A stretch of DNA of 64,000 nt from Sphingomonas donggukensis. GTDB taxonomy: Bacteria > Pseudomonadota > Alphaproteobacteria > Sphingomonadales > Sphingomonadaceae. This document shows positions 1 through 9,684 of this stretch, one piece after another. Both the position numbers and the translations under genes were made by a program. Location of the stretch: contig NZ_CP098401.1 of assembly GCF_023674425.1 (NCBI RefSeq), forward strand, positions 124,001 through 188,000. Direction: 5' to 3'. Numbering within the stretch: position 1 is the first letter of the stretch; every line of letters starts with the position of its first letter. Under the pieces are notes generated by a model. The model worked only from the letters and a program-made list of their open reading frames with translations, had not been told where the DNA came from and did not search any database.

Positions 1-74
1 GCAATACAGGCCGTTGCCTCTTGGGCGCCGCGCGGGGGACGGGGGGGGCGAGGGTCGCGCGGCGCCCTATCCGG

Positions 75-587
75 TCACCTGCCGCCGATCTTCGGCAGCG
101 TGAAGGGCAGGCGGCTGAGGCCGGGCAGGCCGGTCCAGCCCGGCAGGCCGACCGACAGCGGGCTGCCGCCCGATGCGACGCCGATGCTGGCGTCGCTGCC
201 CTGCGGCGGATTGGCCTGCGCAACGCTCAACGTGATCGCGCTGTTGCCGTCGTTGGGGTTGGTGACGTTCAGCGATCCCACGCCGATGCCGATCACGTCG
301 GCCACCTGCGTCCGCCGCCCGGTGCTCGATTCGGAAATCGCGACGTCGGTCAGCGCGAACGGGCCGAGCGCCGACACGGTCGCCAGCTCGCCGCGCTGGC
401 GCTGGGTCTCGCCGACGTTGACCGCCACGGTGGAGCTGCCGGTGTCGGGGCGCAGCGACACCGTGCCGATGCCGATCCCGGCGATGCCGGCGGCGGGGTT
501 GGGAACGGACTGGGCATAGGCCGCGGGAGCGACGATGCCCGACGCGAATGCGGCGGCGGTCATGACGGGACGAAACCAGGTCGGCAT
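75..587 (-). CDS. Small secreted protein of unknown function
   Basis: Encodes 170 residues. The first 26 or so form a signal peptide with a hydrophobic core ending in AYAQS, so the protein is probably exported to the periplasm or outside the cell. The mature part is rich in Gly, Ser, Thr and Val, with short beta-prone stretches and no cysteine. I do not recognise a family. No PEP-CTERM tail is seen; the C-terminus reads LPKIGGR. The start is supported by an AAGGAG ribosome site at 595-600, seven bases upstream. A 6-bp hairpin (CGCGAC/GTCGCG, 610-627) lies in the leader. The gene is divergent from groES and has no close partner on its own strand inside the window. Confidence 0.7.
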   Translation of the reverse strand: MPTWFRPVMTAAAFASGIVAPAAYAQSVPNPAAGIAGIGIGTVSLRPDTGSSTVAVNVGETQRQRGELATVSALGPFALTDVAISESSTGRRTQVADVIGIGVGSLNVTNPNDGNSAITLSVAQANPPQGSDASIGVASGGSPLSVGLPGWTGLPGLSRLPFTLPKIGGR

Positions 588-852
588 GTGCGGTCTCCTT
601 CACCTTGGACGCGACGGGGGTGTCGCGGAGACATCAGAAGCGCCCCGAAAGCGTGAACCAAATCTTGCCGGTCGGGGTGCGATCGCCGCCGCTTCGGGTC
701 CATGTACGCGCCGTTAAGCAGCGCGCGTCCGGCGCGTGCGTGCGCGGTGCGGTCGCGCGCGCTCGGTCCGTTTCGGAAGCGGTTGGCCGCGGGATCCGTC
801 GCCGGTGCCCGGCGGTCGGTCGCTCCCGCACGGATCGGCGCCGCTCGGGGCC

Positions 853-881
853 TTGACGACTCACCGGACGCTTCACATATG
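853..881 (+). promoter_or_regulatory. Likely groESL promoter
   Basis: TTGACG at 853-858 is a good -35 element. About 17 bases on, CATATG (876-881) is the best -10-like sequence. It lies immediately upstream of the CIRCE palindrome, where repressor binding would cover the start region. CTTGAC can also be read as a heat-shock (RpoH) -35, so either sigma factor is possible. This is a motif match by eye only. Confidence 0.5.
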
Positions 882-888
882 CGCCGCA

Positions 889-915
889 CTGGCACTCGCC
901 ACAGGGGAGTGCCAA
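889..915 (+). promoter_or_regulatory. CIRCE operator (HrcA binding site)
   Basis: The inverted repeat is CTGGCACTC, nine bases, then GAGTGCCAA. This matches the CIRCE consensus TTAGCACTC-N9-GAGTGCTAA at 7 of 9 and 8 of 9 positions with the exact spacer. It sits 36 bases upstream of the groES start. CIRCE is the known site for the HrcA repressor, which is released on heat shock. No hrcA gene lies in this window. Confidence 0.93.
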
Positions 916-951
916 CCTGTCTTTCTGTCACGAAAAAAGGGACCAAGCTCC

Positions 952-1239
952 ATGAACTTTCGTCCGCTGCACGACCGCGTGCTCGTCCGCCGCGTCGAGG
1001 CCGAGGAAAAGACCTCGGGCGGGATCATCATCCCCGACACCGCCAAGGAAAAGCCGCAGGAAGGCGAAGTCGTCGCCGCCGGCGCCGGTGCCAAGAACGA
1101 CAAGGGCGAAGTCTCGCCGCTCGACGTGAAGGCCGGTGACCGCATCCTGTTCGGCAAGTGGTCGGGCACCGAGGTCAAGGTGAACGGCGAGGATCTCCTC
1201 ATCATGAAGGAGAGCGACATTCTGGGGATCATCGGCTGA
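952..1239 (+). CDS. groES: Co-chaperonin GroES
   Basis: A 95-residue protein, the normal GroES size. It starts [15 protein letters not shown], contains the mobile-loop-like segment [17 protein letters not shown], and ends with ESDILGIIG. It forms the heptameric lid on the GroEL folding chamber in the cytoplasm. An in-frame start further upstream (736) would add a non-homologous extension that runs through CIRCE, so the start at 952 is preferred. The gene is first in the groES-groEL operon, with a 58-bp gap to groEL, and is under CIRCE/HrcA control. Confidence 0.97.
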   Translation: MNFRPLHDRVLVRRVEAEEKTSGGIIIPDTAKEKPQEGEVVAAGAGAKNDKGEVSPLDVKAGDRILFGKWSGTEVKVNGEDLLIMKESDILGIIG

Positions 1240-1285
1240 GCCGACCCCCCAATCGGCTCTCAACTTTGTCAACATTCGCATTTGA

Positions 1286-2942
<1,657 letters not shown>

Positions 2943-2944
<2 letters not shown>

Positions 2945-3046
2945 TTTTCGACCGGGCGAGCGAAGGCTCGCCCGGACAGAAAATCGGAACGGCCGGCGGA
3001 GCCGACAGGCTCCTTCCGACGTCCAGGCAGCGGCTTTGCCGCTGCC
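2943..3046 (+). repeat. Stacked hairpins downstream of groEL
   Basis: First hairpin: CCGGGCGAGC (2952-2961), loop GAAG, GCTCGCCCGG (2966-2975), flanked by a matching outer pair GATTTTC (2943-2949) and GAAAATC (2979-2985). Second: GGAGCC/GGCTCC around 2998-3013. Third: GGCAGCGGC-TTT-GCCGCTGCC (3026-3046). They lie in the groEL 3' end before the U-tract terminator and could stabilise the transcript or weaken read-through; the role is inferred. Confidence 0.7.
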
Positions 3047-3064
3047 ATACCTACGCAAAACAAG

Positions 3065-3096
3065 AGGCCGGCGGAGCGATCTGCCGGCCTTTTTTG
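3065..3096 (+). terminator. Intrinsic terminator of groESL
   Basis: AGGCCGGC (3065-3072), a 10-base loop, then GCCGGCCT (3083-3090) running into a T tract. This is a classic Rho-independent terminator closing the groESL transcript. Confidence 0.9.
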
Positions 3097-3186
3097 CGCG
3101 CCGAAAGTGCTGCGCCAGCTACCGGTTAAACACGACCTTAACCCTTTGCGCCCAAGTGAGAGCTACAGTATTTCAGGGCGTTGACG

Positions 3187-3600
3187 ATGACACCTCATCA
3201 AATCGAATTGGTCCAGGACAGCTTCGTCCACGTCGTGCCCCTGTCGGAGGAGACGGCGGCGGCCTTTTACGAACGGCTGTTCCAGATTGCGCCGGGCGTC
3301 CGCCGGATGTTCGCCGACGACCTGACCGAACAGGGTCGCAAGCTGATGCTGACCCTGACCGTGATCGTCGACGGGCTCGACCGTATCGACCAACTCCTGC
3401 CGATCGCGCGCGAACTGGCGGTGCGCCATGTCCGCTACGGCGCGCGCGAGGCGCATTATGATGCGGTCGGCATGGCGCTGCTCGACACGCTGAAGGTCGG
3501 GCTCGGCCCCCGCTGGACCGAGGAGCTCGCCGCGGCCTGGGGCGCGGCGTACCAGCTGCTGGCGGGCGCGATGATCGAGGCTGCCCGCAAGGCGGCATGA
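3187..3600 (+). CDS. Single-domain globin (flavohemoglobin/VHb-like heme domain)
   Basis: A 137-residue globin. Expected heme-pocket residues are visible: Tyr28 (B10), Phe42 (CD1), Gln49 (likely E7) and proximal His81 in RHVRYG, followed by HYDAVG as in the Vitreoscilla/flavohemoglobin group. There is no reductase domain. It probably binds oxygen or nitric oxide in the cytoplasm. The start is ATG at 3187, because the AGGG site at 3175-3178 is well spaced for it; a TTG at 3181 would be too close. The last four bases overlap the start of a soluble methyl-accepting signalling gene, so the two are translationally coupled. Together they resemble a HemAT-type globin-coupled sensor split into two proteins. 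A stand-alone oxygen or NO scavenger remains possible. Confidence 0.88.
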   Translation: MTPHQIELVQDSFVHVVPLSEETAAAFYERLFQIAPGVRRMFADDLTEQGRKLMLTLTVIVDGLDRIDQLLPIARELAVRHVRYGAREAHYDAVGMALLDTLKVGLGPRWTEELAAAWGAAYQLLAGAMIEAARKAA

Positions 3601-4358
3601 ACGCGTCCCCGACCCCGAAGATCGCGACCGCGGCGGCGAACCTGCGTGCCGTGGCGGGCAGTCTCGAATCGATCGCCGACGCCGTCCGCACCGACGCCGC
3701 GGCGGCGACCGAGGTCGTGCGCCAGCTGGAGGACACCGCGGGCGAAACCGCACTGCTGGCGACCGCGCTCGCTACCGCCGCTGCGCAGATCGAACACGCC
3801 GTCGCCGCGCAGGCCGCGCTGCTCCGCGATGTCGCCCGCAACACCGGCGACAGCCTGGCGATGGTCGAGGCGCTGGCCCAGGCCGGGCAGGGCATCGATT
3901 CGATGTCGGCGACGATCGGCGCGATCGCCGGGCGCGGGCGGATGCTGGCGCTGAACGCGCGGATCGAAGCGGCGCGGGCGGGGGCGGTGGGCCGCGGCTT
4001 CGACGTCGTCGCGCACGAAATGGGGGCGCTCGCCCAGTCCACGCTGGCCGCGACCCGGGATATCGAGGATCGCACCGGCACGATCGAACGCGGCGTAACC
4101 GCGACGCGCACCGCGTTCGAGGGCGTCAACAGCGCGGTCGAGAACGAACGCCGGCTGATCGGCGACATCGTCGCGGCGATCGAGGAGCAGAAGGGCATCG
4201 CCGCCGAGGTCGCGCGGCTGACCGACACCACCCGCGCCGAAATTTCCTCGTCGGCGGAAGCGATCGGGCGGGTCAGTACCTCGGCTGCCGCGGTCGGCGT
4301 GCTCGCCCGCCAGGTGAAGCGCACCGCCGCGGCGCTGGAAGCCGCCGCGAGCGATTGA
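3597..4358 (+). CDS. Soluble methyl-accepting chemotaxis-like signalling protein
   Basis: A 253-residue, Ala-rich, all-helical coiled-coil protein with no transmembrane segment and no sensor domain of its own. Residues 112-150 match the chemoreceptor hairpin tip: LALNARIEAARAG, then GRGFDVVAHEMGALA. The canonical tip begins QTN before LLALNA; here that position reads RGR, and the second Ala of LNAAIEAAR is Arg, so binding to CheA/CheW may differ. The start ATG overlaps the globin stop codon by four bases. The globin is the obvious sensory input. No che genes are in the window. The role as the output half of an oxygen or NO sensor is inferred. Confidence 0.82.
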   Translation: MNASPTPKIATAAANLRAVAGSLESIADAVRTDAAAATEVVRQLEDTAGETALLATALATAAAQIEHAVAAQAALLRDVARNTGDSLAMVEALAQAGQGIDSMSATIGAIAGRGRMLALNARIEAARAGAVGRGFDVVAHEMGALAQSTLAATRDIEDRTGTIERGVTATRTAFEGVNSAVENERRLIGDIVAAIEEQKGIAAEVARLTDTTRAEISSSAEAIGRVSTSAAAVGVLARQVKRTAAALEAAASD

Positions 4359-4409
4359 TCGCTTCGCCGCTCCGCGCGTTCCATTCCCGAACCGCATTGG
4401 AGCGAGCCC

Positions 4410-4997
4410 ATGAAACTCTATTATTCCCCCGGCGCGTGCAGCCTGGCAGACCATATCGCCCTGCACGAGGGCGGCTTTGCCTTCGAGCATGAGAAGGTCG
4501 ACCTGAAGACCAAGAGGACCGAAACCGGCGCCGATTTCGCGGCGATCAATCCCAAGGGCTATGTGCCGGCGCTGGTGCTCGACAGCGGCGAGACGGTCAC
4601 CGAGAATATCGCGATCCTGTCGTGGATCGCTGCCGAGAAGCCTGATCTCGCTCCCGGCGGCGCGATGGGCCACACCCGCCTGCTCGAGACGCTCGCCTAT
4701 ATCTCGACCGAGGTGCACAAGAGTTTCAAGCCGTTTTTCACGCCGGGCGCGAGCGATGCCGACAAGGCGAAGGCGGGCGAGCAAGTGACAAAGCGGCTAC
4801 AGCTGATCGCCGACCATTTCGACGGCGATTATCTGTTCGGCGACCGGTTTAGCGTCGCCGACGCCTATTTGTTCGTGATGCTGATGTGGGCGCAGAAGAA
4901 CGGTGTGACGATCCCCGACCCGCTGCCGGCCTTCGCCGAGCGCATGAAGGCGCGGGCCGGGGTCCGTACCGCGCTGGAGCATGAGGGACTGTCGTGA
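4410..4997 (+). CDS. Glutathione S-transferase (beta-class-like)
   Basis: A 195-residue two-domain GST. The N-terminal thioredoxin-like half begins MKLYYSPGACSLADH; Cys10 matches the reactive cysteine of bacterial beta-class enzymes. The segment NPKGYVPALVLDSGETVTEN contains the conserved cis-Pro and glutathione gamma-Glu contact region. The C-terminal half is helical, with FGDRFSVADAYLFVML, a typical GST helix-6 N-cap motif. It would conjugate glutathione to electrophiles or act in thiol redox chemistry in the cytosol; the substrate is unknown. It is transcribed alone, converging with the sugar-nucleotide gene across a shared hairpin. Confidence 0.9.
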   Translation: MKLYYSPGACSLADHIALHEGGFAFEHEKVDLKTKRTETGADFAAINPKGYVPALVLDSGETVTENIAILSWIAAEKPDLAPGGAMGHTRLLETLAYISTEVHKSFKPFFTPGASDADKAKAGEQVTKRLQLIADHFDGDYLFGDRFSVADAYLFVMLMWAQKNGVTIPDPLPAFAERMKARAGVRTALEHEGLS

Positions 4998-5004
4998 GCA
5001 CCCG

Positions 5005-5030
5005 AAGGCGCGGGATCAGTCCCGCGCCTT
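5005..5030. terminator. Bidirectional terminator hairpin overlapping the end of the guanylyltransferase gene
   Basis: A perfect 11-bp stem: AAGGCGCGGGA (5005-5015), loop TCAG, TCCCGCGCCTT (5020-5030). It sits between two convergent genes. The right arm encodes the last residues of the minus-strand protein and the stop codon lies in the loop. It has only short T runs, so termination in either direction is probable rather than certain. Confidence 0.7.
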
Positions 5031-6077
5031 CATCGCCGCGATGATCTTCTTCACGTCCTGGCTGCGGCCCTTGGGCAGGATGAGGACGTCGCTGCCCGAC
5101 GCCACCACGATGAGGTCGCTCACCCCGACCAGCGCGACGCGCAGGCCGTCCGAGCGCACGAAGCAATTGGTCGCGTCGACCGAGATGACTTCGCCGGCAT
5201 GGGTGTTGCCGGCATCGTCCGACGCGCTGATCGCATCGAGCGCGTCCCAGCTGCCGAGATCGCTCCACCCCATGCTGACCGGCACGACCGCGACCCGCGA
5301 CGCCTTTTCCATCACCGCATAGTCGATCGATTCGGACGGGCTGGCGGCGAAGGCGTCGGCGTCCGGCCAGATGCGCGTCCCCTCGCGCCGCGCGGCGTCC
5401 ATCGCGCTTTGCGCCGCGGCGACCATCGCCGGTTCCTCGCGGCCCAGCACTTCCAGATAGCGGTCGGCGCGGAACAGGAAGATGCCGCCGTTCCACGCAT
5501 GGCCGCCCGCGTCCAGCATCGCCTGCGCGCGTTCCAGCGGCGGCTTCTCGATGAAGCGGTCGACGCGGTGGACGCCGGCCGCCAGCACCTCGCCGACCTT
5601 GATCCAGCCATAGCCGGTTTCCGGCGCGTTTGGGCTGATCCCGAAAGTGACGAGCCAGCCGTCCTGTACCAGAGGCAGCGCCGCGGCGATCGCGGCGTGG
5701 AAGGCGGCGACATCGGCGATGACATGATCCGACGGCATCACCAGCAGCGGCGCCGCACCGCCCCCCGCCGCGATCGCCGCCAGCGCGATCGCCGGCGCGG
5801 TGTTGCGCCCCATTGGCTCGAGGATCAGCGCGGCGGGCGCGGTGCCGACGCCGCGCATCTGGTCCTCGACGTCATCGGCGTGGGCGGCGTTCGCCACGAC
5901 GATCGGCGCGGCGAAATCCGATCCGCCGGGGGTGCGCCTGGCCGTCAGCTGCAACATCGTCTCGTCCGCGGTCAGCGCCAGCAGCTGCTTGGGCCGTTCG
6001 GGCCGCGACATTGGCCACAGGCGGGTGCCCGAACCGCCGGACAGGATGACGGGAACGATGGCCGGCGCGTCGGGCAT
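5016..6077 (-). CDS. Mannose-1-phosphate guanylyltransferase (GDP-mannose pyrophosphorylase)
   Basis: A 353-residue nucleotidyltransferase making GDP-mannose from mannose-1-phosphate and GTP, a precursor for exopolysaccharide, capsule or O-antigen sugars. The signature GGSGTRLWPMSR (residues 14-25) is followed by RPKQ, and VMPSDHV is present further on. The fold is a single Rossmann-like transferase domain. The protein ends near residue 353, so it lacks the C-terminal isomerase domain of bifunctional ManC/AlgA proteins of about 470 residues. It is divergent from the sugar transferase-prs operon across 168 bp, which supports a shared role in envelope polysaccharide synthesis. The stop codon sits inside the terminator loop. 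Confidence 0.93.
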   Translation of the reverse strand: MPDAPAIVPVILSGGSGTRLWPMSRPERPKQLLALTADETMLQLTARRTPGGSDFAAPIVVANAAHADDVEDQMRGVGTAPAALILEPMGRNTAPAIALAAIAAGGGAAPLLVMPSDHVIADVAAFHAAIAAALPLVQDGWLVTFGISPNAPETGYGWIKVGEVLAAGVHRVDRFIEKPPLERAQAMLDAGGHAWNGGIFLFRADRYLEVLGREEPAMVAAAQSAMDAARREGTRIWPDADAFAASPSESIDYAVMEKASRVAVVPVSMGWSDLGSWDALDAISASDDAGNTHAGEVISVDATNCFVRSDGLRVALVGVSDLIVVASGSDVLILPKGRSQDVKKIIAAMKARD

Positions 6078-6103
6078 GGGGGTGTCTTCTCCGATGATGG
6101 GGC

Positions 6104-6223
6104 GGGTGTAGCGGAACGCTTCGGGTGTACAACGCTCCCGATCGACGCCGGTGCCGCGCGGCGTTCAGCATTTCTTCGCCAATTTGCGCGAGATGGGATG
6201 CGTGTCGGCAGACTTTACACCCC
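6104..6223. promoter_or_regulatory. Divergent intergenic region with three GGGTGTA-type heptamers
   Basis: GGGTGTA occurs at 6104-6110 and 6123-6129, and its reverse complement TACACCC at 6217-6223. All are between the guanylyltransferase and sugar transferase genes, the place for an operator controlling both. No regulator is known to me for this exact sequence, and a clear -24/-12 sigma-54 promoter was not found. Confidence 0.3.
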
Positions 6224-6245
6224 TCTCGGCCAGGCGGCGCGCACG

Positions 6246-7634
6246 ATGATTCGGTTGTTCAAACATTATGTGCCGAACGCCGTGCTGCTGCTCGGGCTGT
6301 TCGACATCGTCGTGCTGATGCTGGCCGCCGAGTTCGGCTGGACGATCCGCGCGGGCCAGATCGGCATGCTGGTCGAGCCGGTCCACACGCGCATCCCGCA
6401 GCTCGTCAGCTTCGCCGCGACGATCGAGATCGCGATGGTCGCGGTCGGCGTGTACGGGGCGGAGGCGTTGCAGGAAATCCGCTACGCCGCGGTCCGCCTG
6501 CTCGTCGGCGTCGCGATCGGCGTCATCATCCTGAGTGCCGTCTTCTTCCTGGTGCCGGCGCTCAGCCTGTGGCGATCCAACCTGCTGTACGCGATGGGCA
6601 TCGCCGTCGCCGCGCTCCTGTTCCTGCGCATCCTGCTCGGCAAGACATTGGGCAGCCAGGCGTTCAAGCGCCGCATCGTCGTGCTCGGCGCCGGCCCGAG
6701 GGCGGCGCGGCTGAAGGAACTGGCGGCGAAACCCGGCTCGGGCTTCGTCGTCGTCGGCTATGTCAGCATGAGCGAGGCGAACCGCGTGATCCCGGAGGCG
6801 ATCGCCCGCGATGCGATCTACAACCTCGCCGACCATGTCGTGCTGCTGAACGCGAGCGAGGTCGTGCTGGCGCTGGAGGAACGGCGCAACGCGCTGCCGC
6901 TCAAAGATCTGGTGCGGATCAAGACCACCGGCGTCCACGTCAACGACACCTCGACCTTCTTCGAGCGCGAGACGGGCCGCGTCGACCTCGACAGCGTCAA
7001 TCCGTCGTGGCTGATCTTCTCCGACGGCTTTTCGTCGGGGCGGATGTTTTCCAGCGTGTTCAAGCGGCTGTTCGACATCGCCGCCAGCCTGATCCTGCTG
7101 ACGCTGATGCTGCCCGTCATCCTGCTGACCGCGCTGGCGGTGAAATATGAAAGTAAGGGGCCGGCCTTCTACCGACAGCGCCGGGTCGGGCTCTACGGCC
7201 TCGGTTTCGACTGCATCAAGCTGCGCTCGATGCGCACCGATGCCGAAGCCGCGGGCAAGGCGGTGTGGGCGGAAAAGGACGATCCGCGCATCACCCGCGT
7301 CGGCCGCTTCATCCGCAAGACCCGCATCGACGAGCTGCCGCAGTGCTGGAGCGTACTGAAGGGCGAGATGAGCTTCGTCGGCCCGCGCCCCGAACGCCCC
7401 CAGTTCGTCGACGACCTCGAAACCAAGCTGCCCTATTATGCCGAGCGCCACATGGTGAAGCCCGGCATCACCGGCTGGGCGCAGATCAATTACCCCTATG
7501 GCGCGTCGATCGAGGATTCGCGGCAGAAGCTGGAATTCGACCTGTATTACGCGAAGAATTATTCGCCCTTCCTCGACCTGCTGATCCTGCTCCAGACGCT
7601 CCGGGTCGTGCTCTGGCCCGACGGCGCGCGCTGA
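6246..7634 (+). CDS. XrtA/PEP-CTERM-type initiating sugar transferase (EpsB-like)
   Basis: A 462-residue polyprenyl-phosphate hexose-1-phosphate transferase of the TIGR03013-like group. About five hydrophobic segments fill residues 1-140, then a Rossmann-like core (VVLGAGPRA near 145), and from about 270 the bacterial sugar transferase domain: [11 protein letters not shown], a membrane hairpin, [25 protein letters not shown] and [10 protein letters not shown]. It loads the first sugar onto the lipid carrier at the inner membrane for exopolysaccharide assembly. The chosen ATG sits after AGGCGGCG; longer in-frame extensions overlap the divergent gene. It is the first gene of the run leading into prsK, prsR and prsT, which is the family's known context. 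Confidence 0.92.
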   Translation: MIRLFKHYVPNAVLLLGLFDIVVLMLAAEFGWTIRAGQIGMLVEPVHTRIPQLVSFAATIEIAMVAVGVYGAEALQEIRYAAVRLLVGVAIGVIILSAVFFLVPALSLWRSNLLYAMGIAVAALLFLRILLGKTLGSQAFKRRIVVLGAGPRAARLKELAAKPGSGFVVVGYVSMSEANRVIPEAIARDAIYNLADHVVLLNASEVVLALEERRNALPLKDLVRIKTTGVHVNDTSTFFERETGRVDLDSVNPSWLIFSDGFSSGRMFSSVFKRLFDIAASLILLTLMLPVILLTALAVKYESKGPAFYRQRRVGLYGLGFDCIKLRSMRTDAEAAGKAVWAEKDDPRITRVGRFIRKTRIDELPQCWSVLKGEMSFVGPRPERPQFVDDLETKLPYYAERHMVKPGITGWAQINYPYGASIEDSRQKLEFDLYYAKNYSPFLDLLILLQTLRVVLWPDGAR

Positions 7635-7644
7635 GGGGCGGCGC

Positions 7645-9684
7645 GTGACCGACGCCTTCGTCCTGTGGAGCCACGCGCTACCGGCGCTGCTGTTCGCGGC
7701 GCTTGCGCTGTGGGCGGTGCGCCGCGCCGACGACGACGGCCTGCCGCGCTGGCCGCTGGCGACGATGCTGGCGGTGACCGCAGTGTGGGCGTTGGCGATT
7801 GCGGGGATCGGTCCGTCCGATCCGGCGACGCGGCTGATCGACGGTATCCGCAACCTGGCGATGTTCGCATTGATGGCGGCGCTGCTGCGACGTGGCGGAG
7901 CGACCGCGCCCGCGGGCATCGCCCCGATCTACGGCGTCGTCGCGGTCGTCGTCGTGTCGGGCACGATCCTGCAACTCGTCGCCGCGGCATTGGCCGGGCA
8001 GGCGGACGGGGCCGAAGTCGCGACCGCGGCGATGCTGCTGCGCGTGATGGTCGATGTCGCCGCGCTGATGCTGGTCCACAATCTGCACGGCGCGCGCCGG
8101 CGCGGCGACGTCGCGCTGCTGTGCGCGGCGCTGGGCTGCATCTGGGGCGCGGACCTGGGGCTTGCCACGACCGCCTATCTGACGGGCGAATGGCTGCCCG
8201 CGTTGCAGGTGGTGCGCGGGGCCGCGACCGCGCTGGCCGGGGGGATGATCGCCGCGGCGATGCAGCGCCGCGATCGCCGCCCGGTCGCGGTGTCGCGCAC
8301 CGTCGCCTACCAGTCGCTGTCGCTGGTCGCGATCGGCGGCTATCTGACGCTGCTCGCGCTCGTCACCAGCGGGCTGTCGGCGATCGGCGGCGCCAATGCG
8401 CGACTGTATCAGACCGCGTTCGTGTTCGGATCGGCAGCGGCGGCGCTCACCCTTGCCTCGTCGCCGTGGCTGCGCGCCTGGGCCAAGGTGAAGATCGCCA
8501 AGCACCTCTATCGCCACCGCTATGATTACCGCGCCGAATGGCTGCGGTTCACCGCGACGCTCGCGAAGTCCGCCGCCGACGCGCCGCTGGCGACGCGGGT
8601 GGTGAAGGCGGTCGCCGACCTCACCACCTCGCCCGCCGGGCTGCTGCTGGTCCGCGACGGCCCCGCGCTTGGCGTCGGCGCGGCCTGGAACTGGCCCGAT
8701 CCGCCCGCGACCGGCGCACCTGCCGCCTTGGTCGAGCACCTCGCCGCGAGCGAGCGCATCGTCGAGCTCGACCCGCTGCGCGCCGGCCACGGCGATGCGA
8801 CCGAGCGCGATGCGGTACCGGCGTGGATGCTGGCGGATGCCGCCGGCTGGGCGCTGGTACCGCTGATCCACGACCGCGATCTGGTCGGCGCGATCCTGCT
8901 CGCGCGCCCGCCGCTCGACCGCGCGCTCGACTGGGAGGATTTCGACCTGCTGAAGGTCGCGGGGCGCCAGGTCGCCAGCTACCTTGCCGAAGCGCACGCG
9001 CAGGAGGCGCTCGCCGAGGGGCAAAGGTTCGACGAGTTCAACCGCCGCTTCGCGTTCATCGTCCACGACATCAAGAATCTGGTGAGCGGCATCAGCCTGG
9101 TCGCGCGCAATGCCGAACGCCACGCCGACAACCCCGACTTCCGCGCCGACATGATCGCGACCCTCCAGGATTCGGCGGCCAAGATGAACGCGCTGCTCGC
9201 ACGACTGTCCGCCGGCGATCGGGCGCGCGCCGAAGCGAGCGTGCCCGTACCCCTCGTCGCCTTTGCCGAGCGGCTGGCGGGCATGCGCCGCGCGACGCAT
9301 CCCGTCTCCGTCGCCGGCGATGCGGGCATCATCGCGCAGGCCGATCCGGTGCGGCTGGAGCAGCTCGTCGGGCATCTGCTGACCAACGCCATCGAGGCGA
9401 GCGCCGCGGGTGCACCGGTGACGATCGAGGTGTCGGGCAACGACGGGCAGGCCGTGATCGCGGTGCGCGACCGGGGCTGCGGCATGACGCCCGCCTTCGT
9501 GCGCGACCAGCTGTTCCGCCCGTTCGTGTCGTCGAAGCCCGCAGGCTTCGGCATCGGCGCATTCGAGGCGCGGCAGCTCGCTGAAAGCATGGGCGGGCGC
9601 ATCGACGTCGAAAGTCGGGAGAATGAAGGATCGATGTTCCGCGTGACCCTGCCCGCCGCACCGGCATTCGAGGCTGCGGCATGA
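7645..9684 (+). CDS. prsK: PEP-CTERM system sensor histidine kinase PrsK
   Basis: A 679-residue membrane kinase. The first 270 residues hold about seven or eight hydrophobic helices. A GAF-like region follows at about 305-455. The phosphoacceptor is His474 in FIVHDIKNLVSG, and the ATPase domain has LLTNAIEAS, DRGCGM and GFGIGAFEARQLAESMGG. This architecture and the downstream NtrC-like partner match PrsK, which pairs with PrsR in exosortase/PEP-CTERM genomes. The start is GTG after GGGGCGG, 10 bases past the sugar transferase stop. It overlaps prsR by four bases. The signal sensed is unknown. Confidence 0.93.
   Translation: MTDAFVLWSHALPALLFAALALWAVRRADDDGLPRWPLATMLAVTAVWALAIAGIGPSDPATRLIDGIRNLAMFALMAALLRRGGATAPAGIAPIYGVVAVVVVSGTILQLVAAALAGQADGAEVATAAMLLRVMVDVAALMLVHNLHGARRRGDVALLCAALGCIWGADLGLATTAYLTGEWLPALQVVRGAATALAGGMIAAAMQRRDRRPVAVSRTVAYQSLSLVAIGGYLTLLALVTSGLSAIGGANARLYQTAFVFGSAAAALTLASSPWLRAWAKVKIAKHLYRHRYDYRAEWLRFTATLAKSAADAPLATRVVKAVADLTTSPAGLLLVRDGPALGVGAAWNWPDPPATGAPAALVEHLAASERIVELDPLRAGHGDATERDAVPAWMLADAAGWALVPLIHDRDLVGAILLARPPLDRALDWEDFDLLKVAGRQVASYLAEAHAQEALAEGQRFDEFNRRFAFIVHDIKNLVSGISLVARNAERHADNPDFRADMIATLQDSAAKMNALLARLSAGDRARAEASVPVPLVAFAERLAGMRRATHPVSVAGDAGIIAQADPVRLEQLVGHLLTNAIEASAAGAPVTIEVSGNDGQAVIAVRDRGCGMTPAFVRDQLFRPFVSSKPAGFGIGAFEARQLAESMGGRIDVESRENEGSMFRVTLPAAPAFEAAA

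Noticed and set aside
888..915. TGGCAC near groES resembling a sigma-54 -24 element
   Set aside because: It is the left arm of the CIRCE palindrome, and no -12 TTGC follows at the correct spacing.
6194..6210. Weak GG-N10-GC sigma-54-like site upstream of the sugar transferase
   Set aside because: Only the GG and GC dinucleotides match; the other consensus positions are absent.
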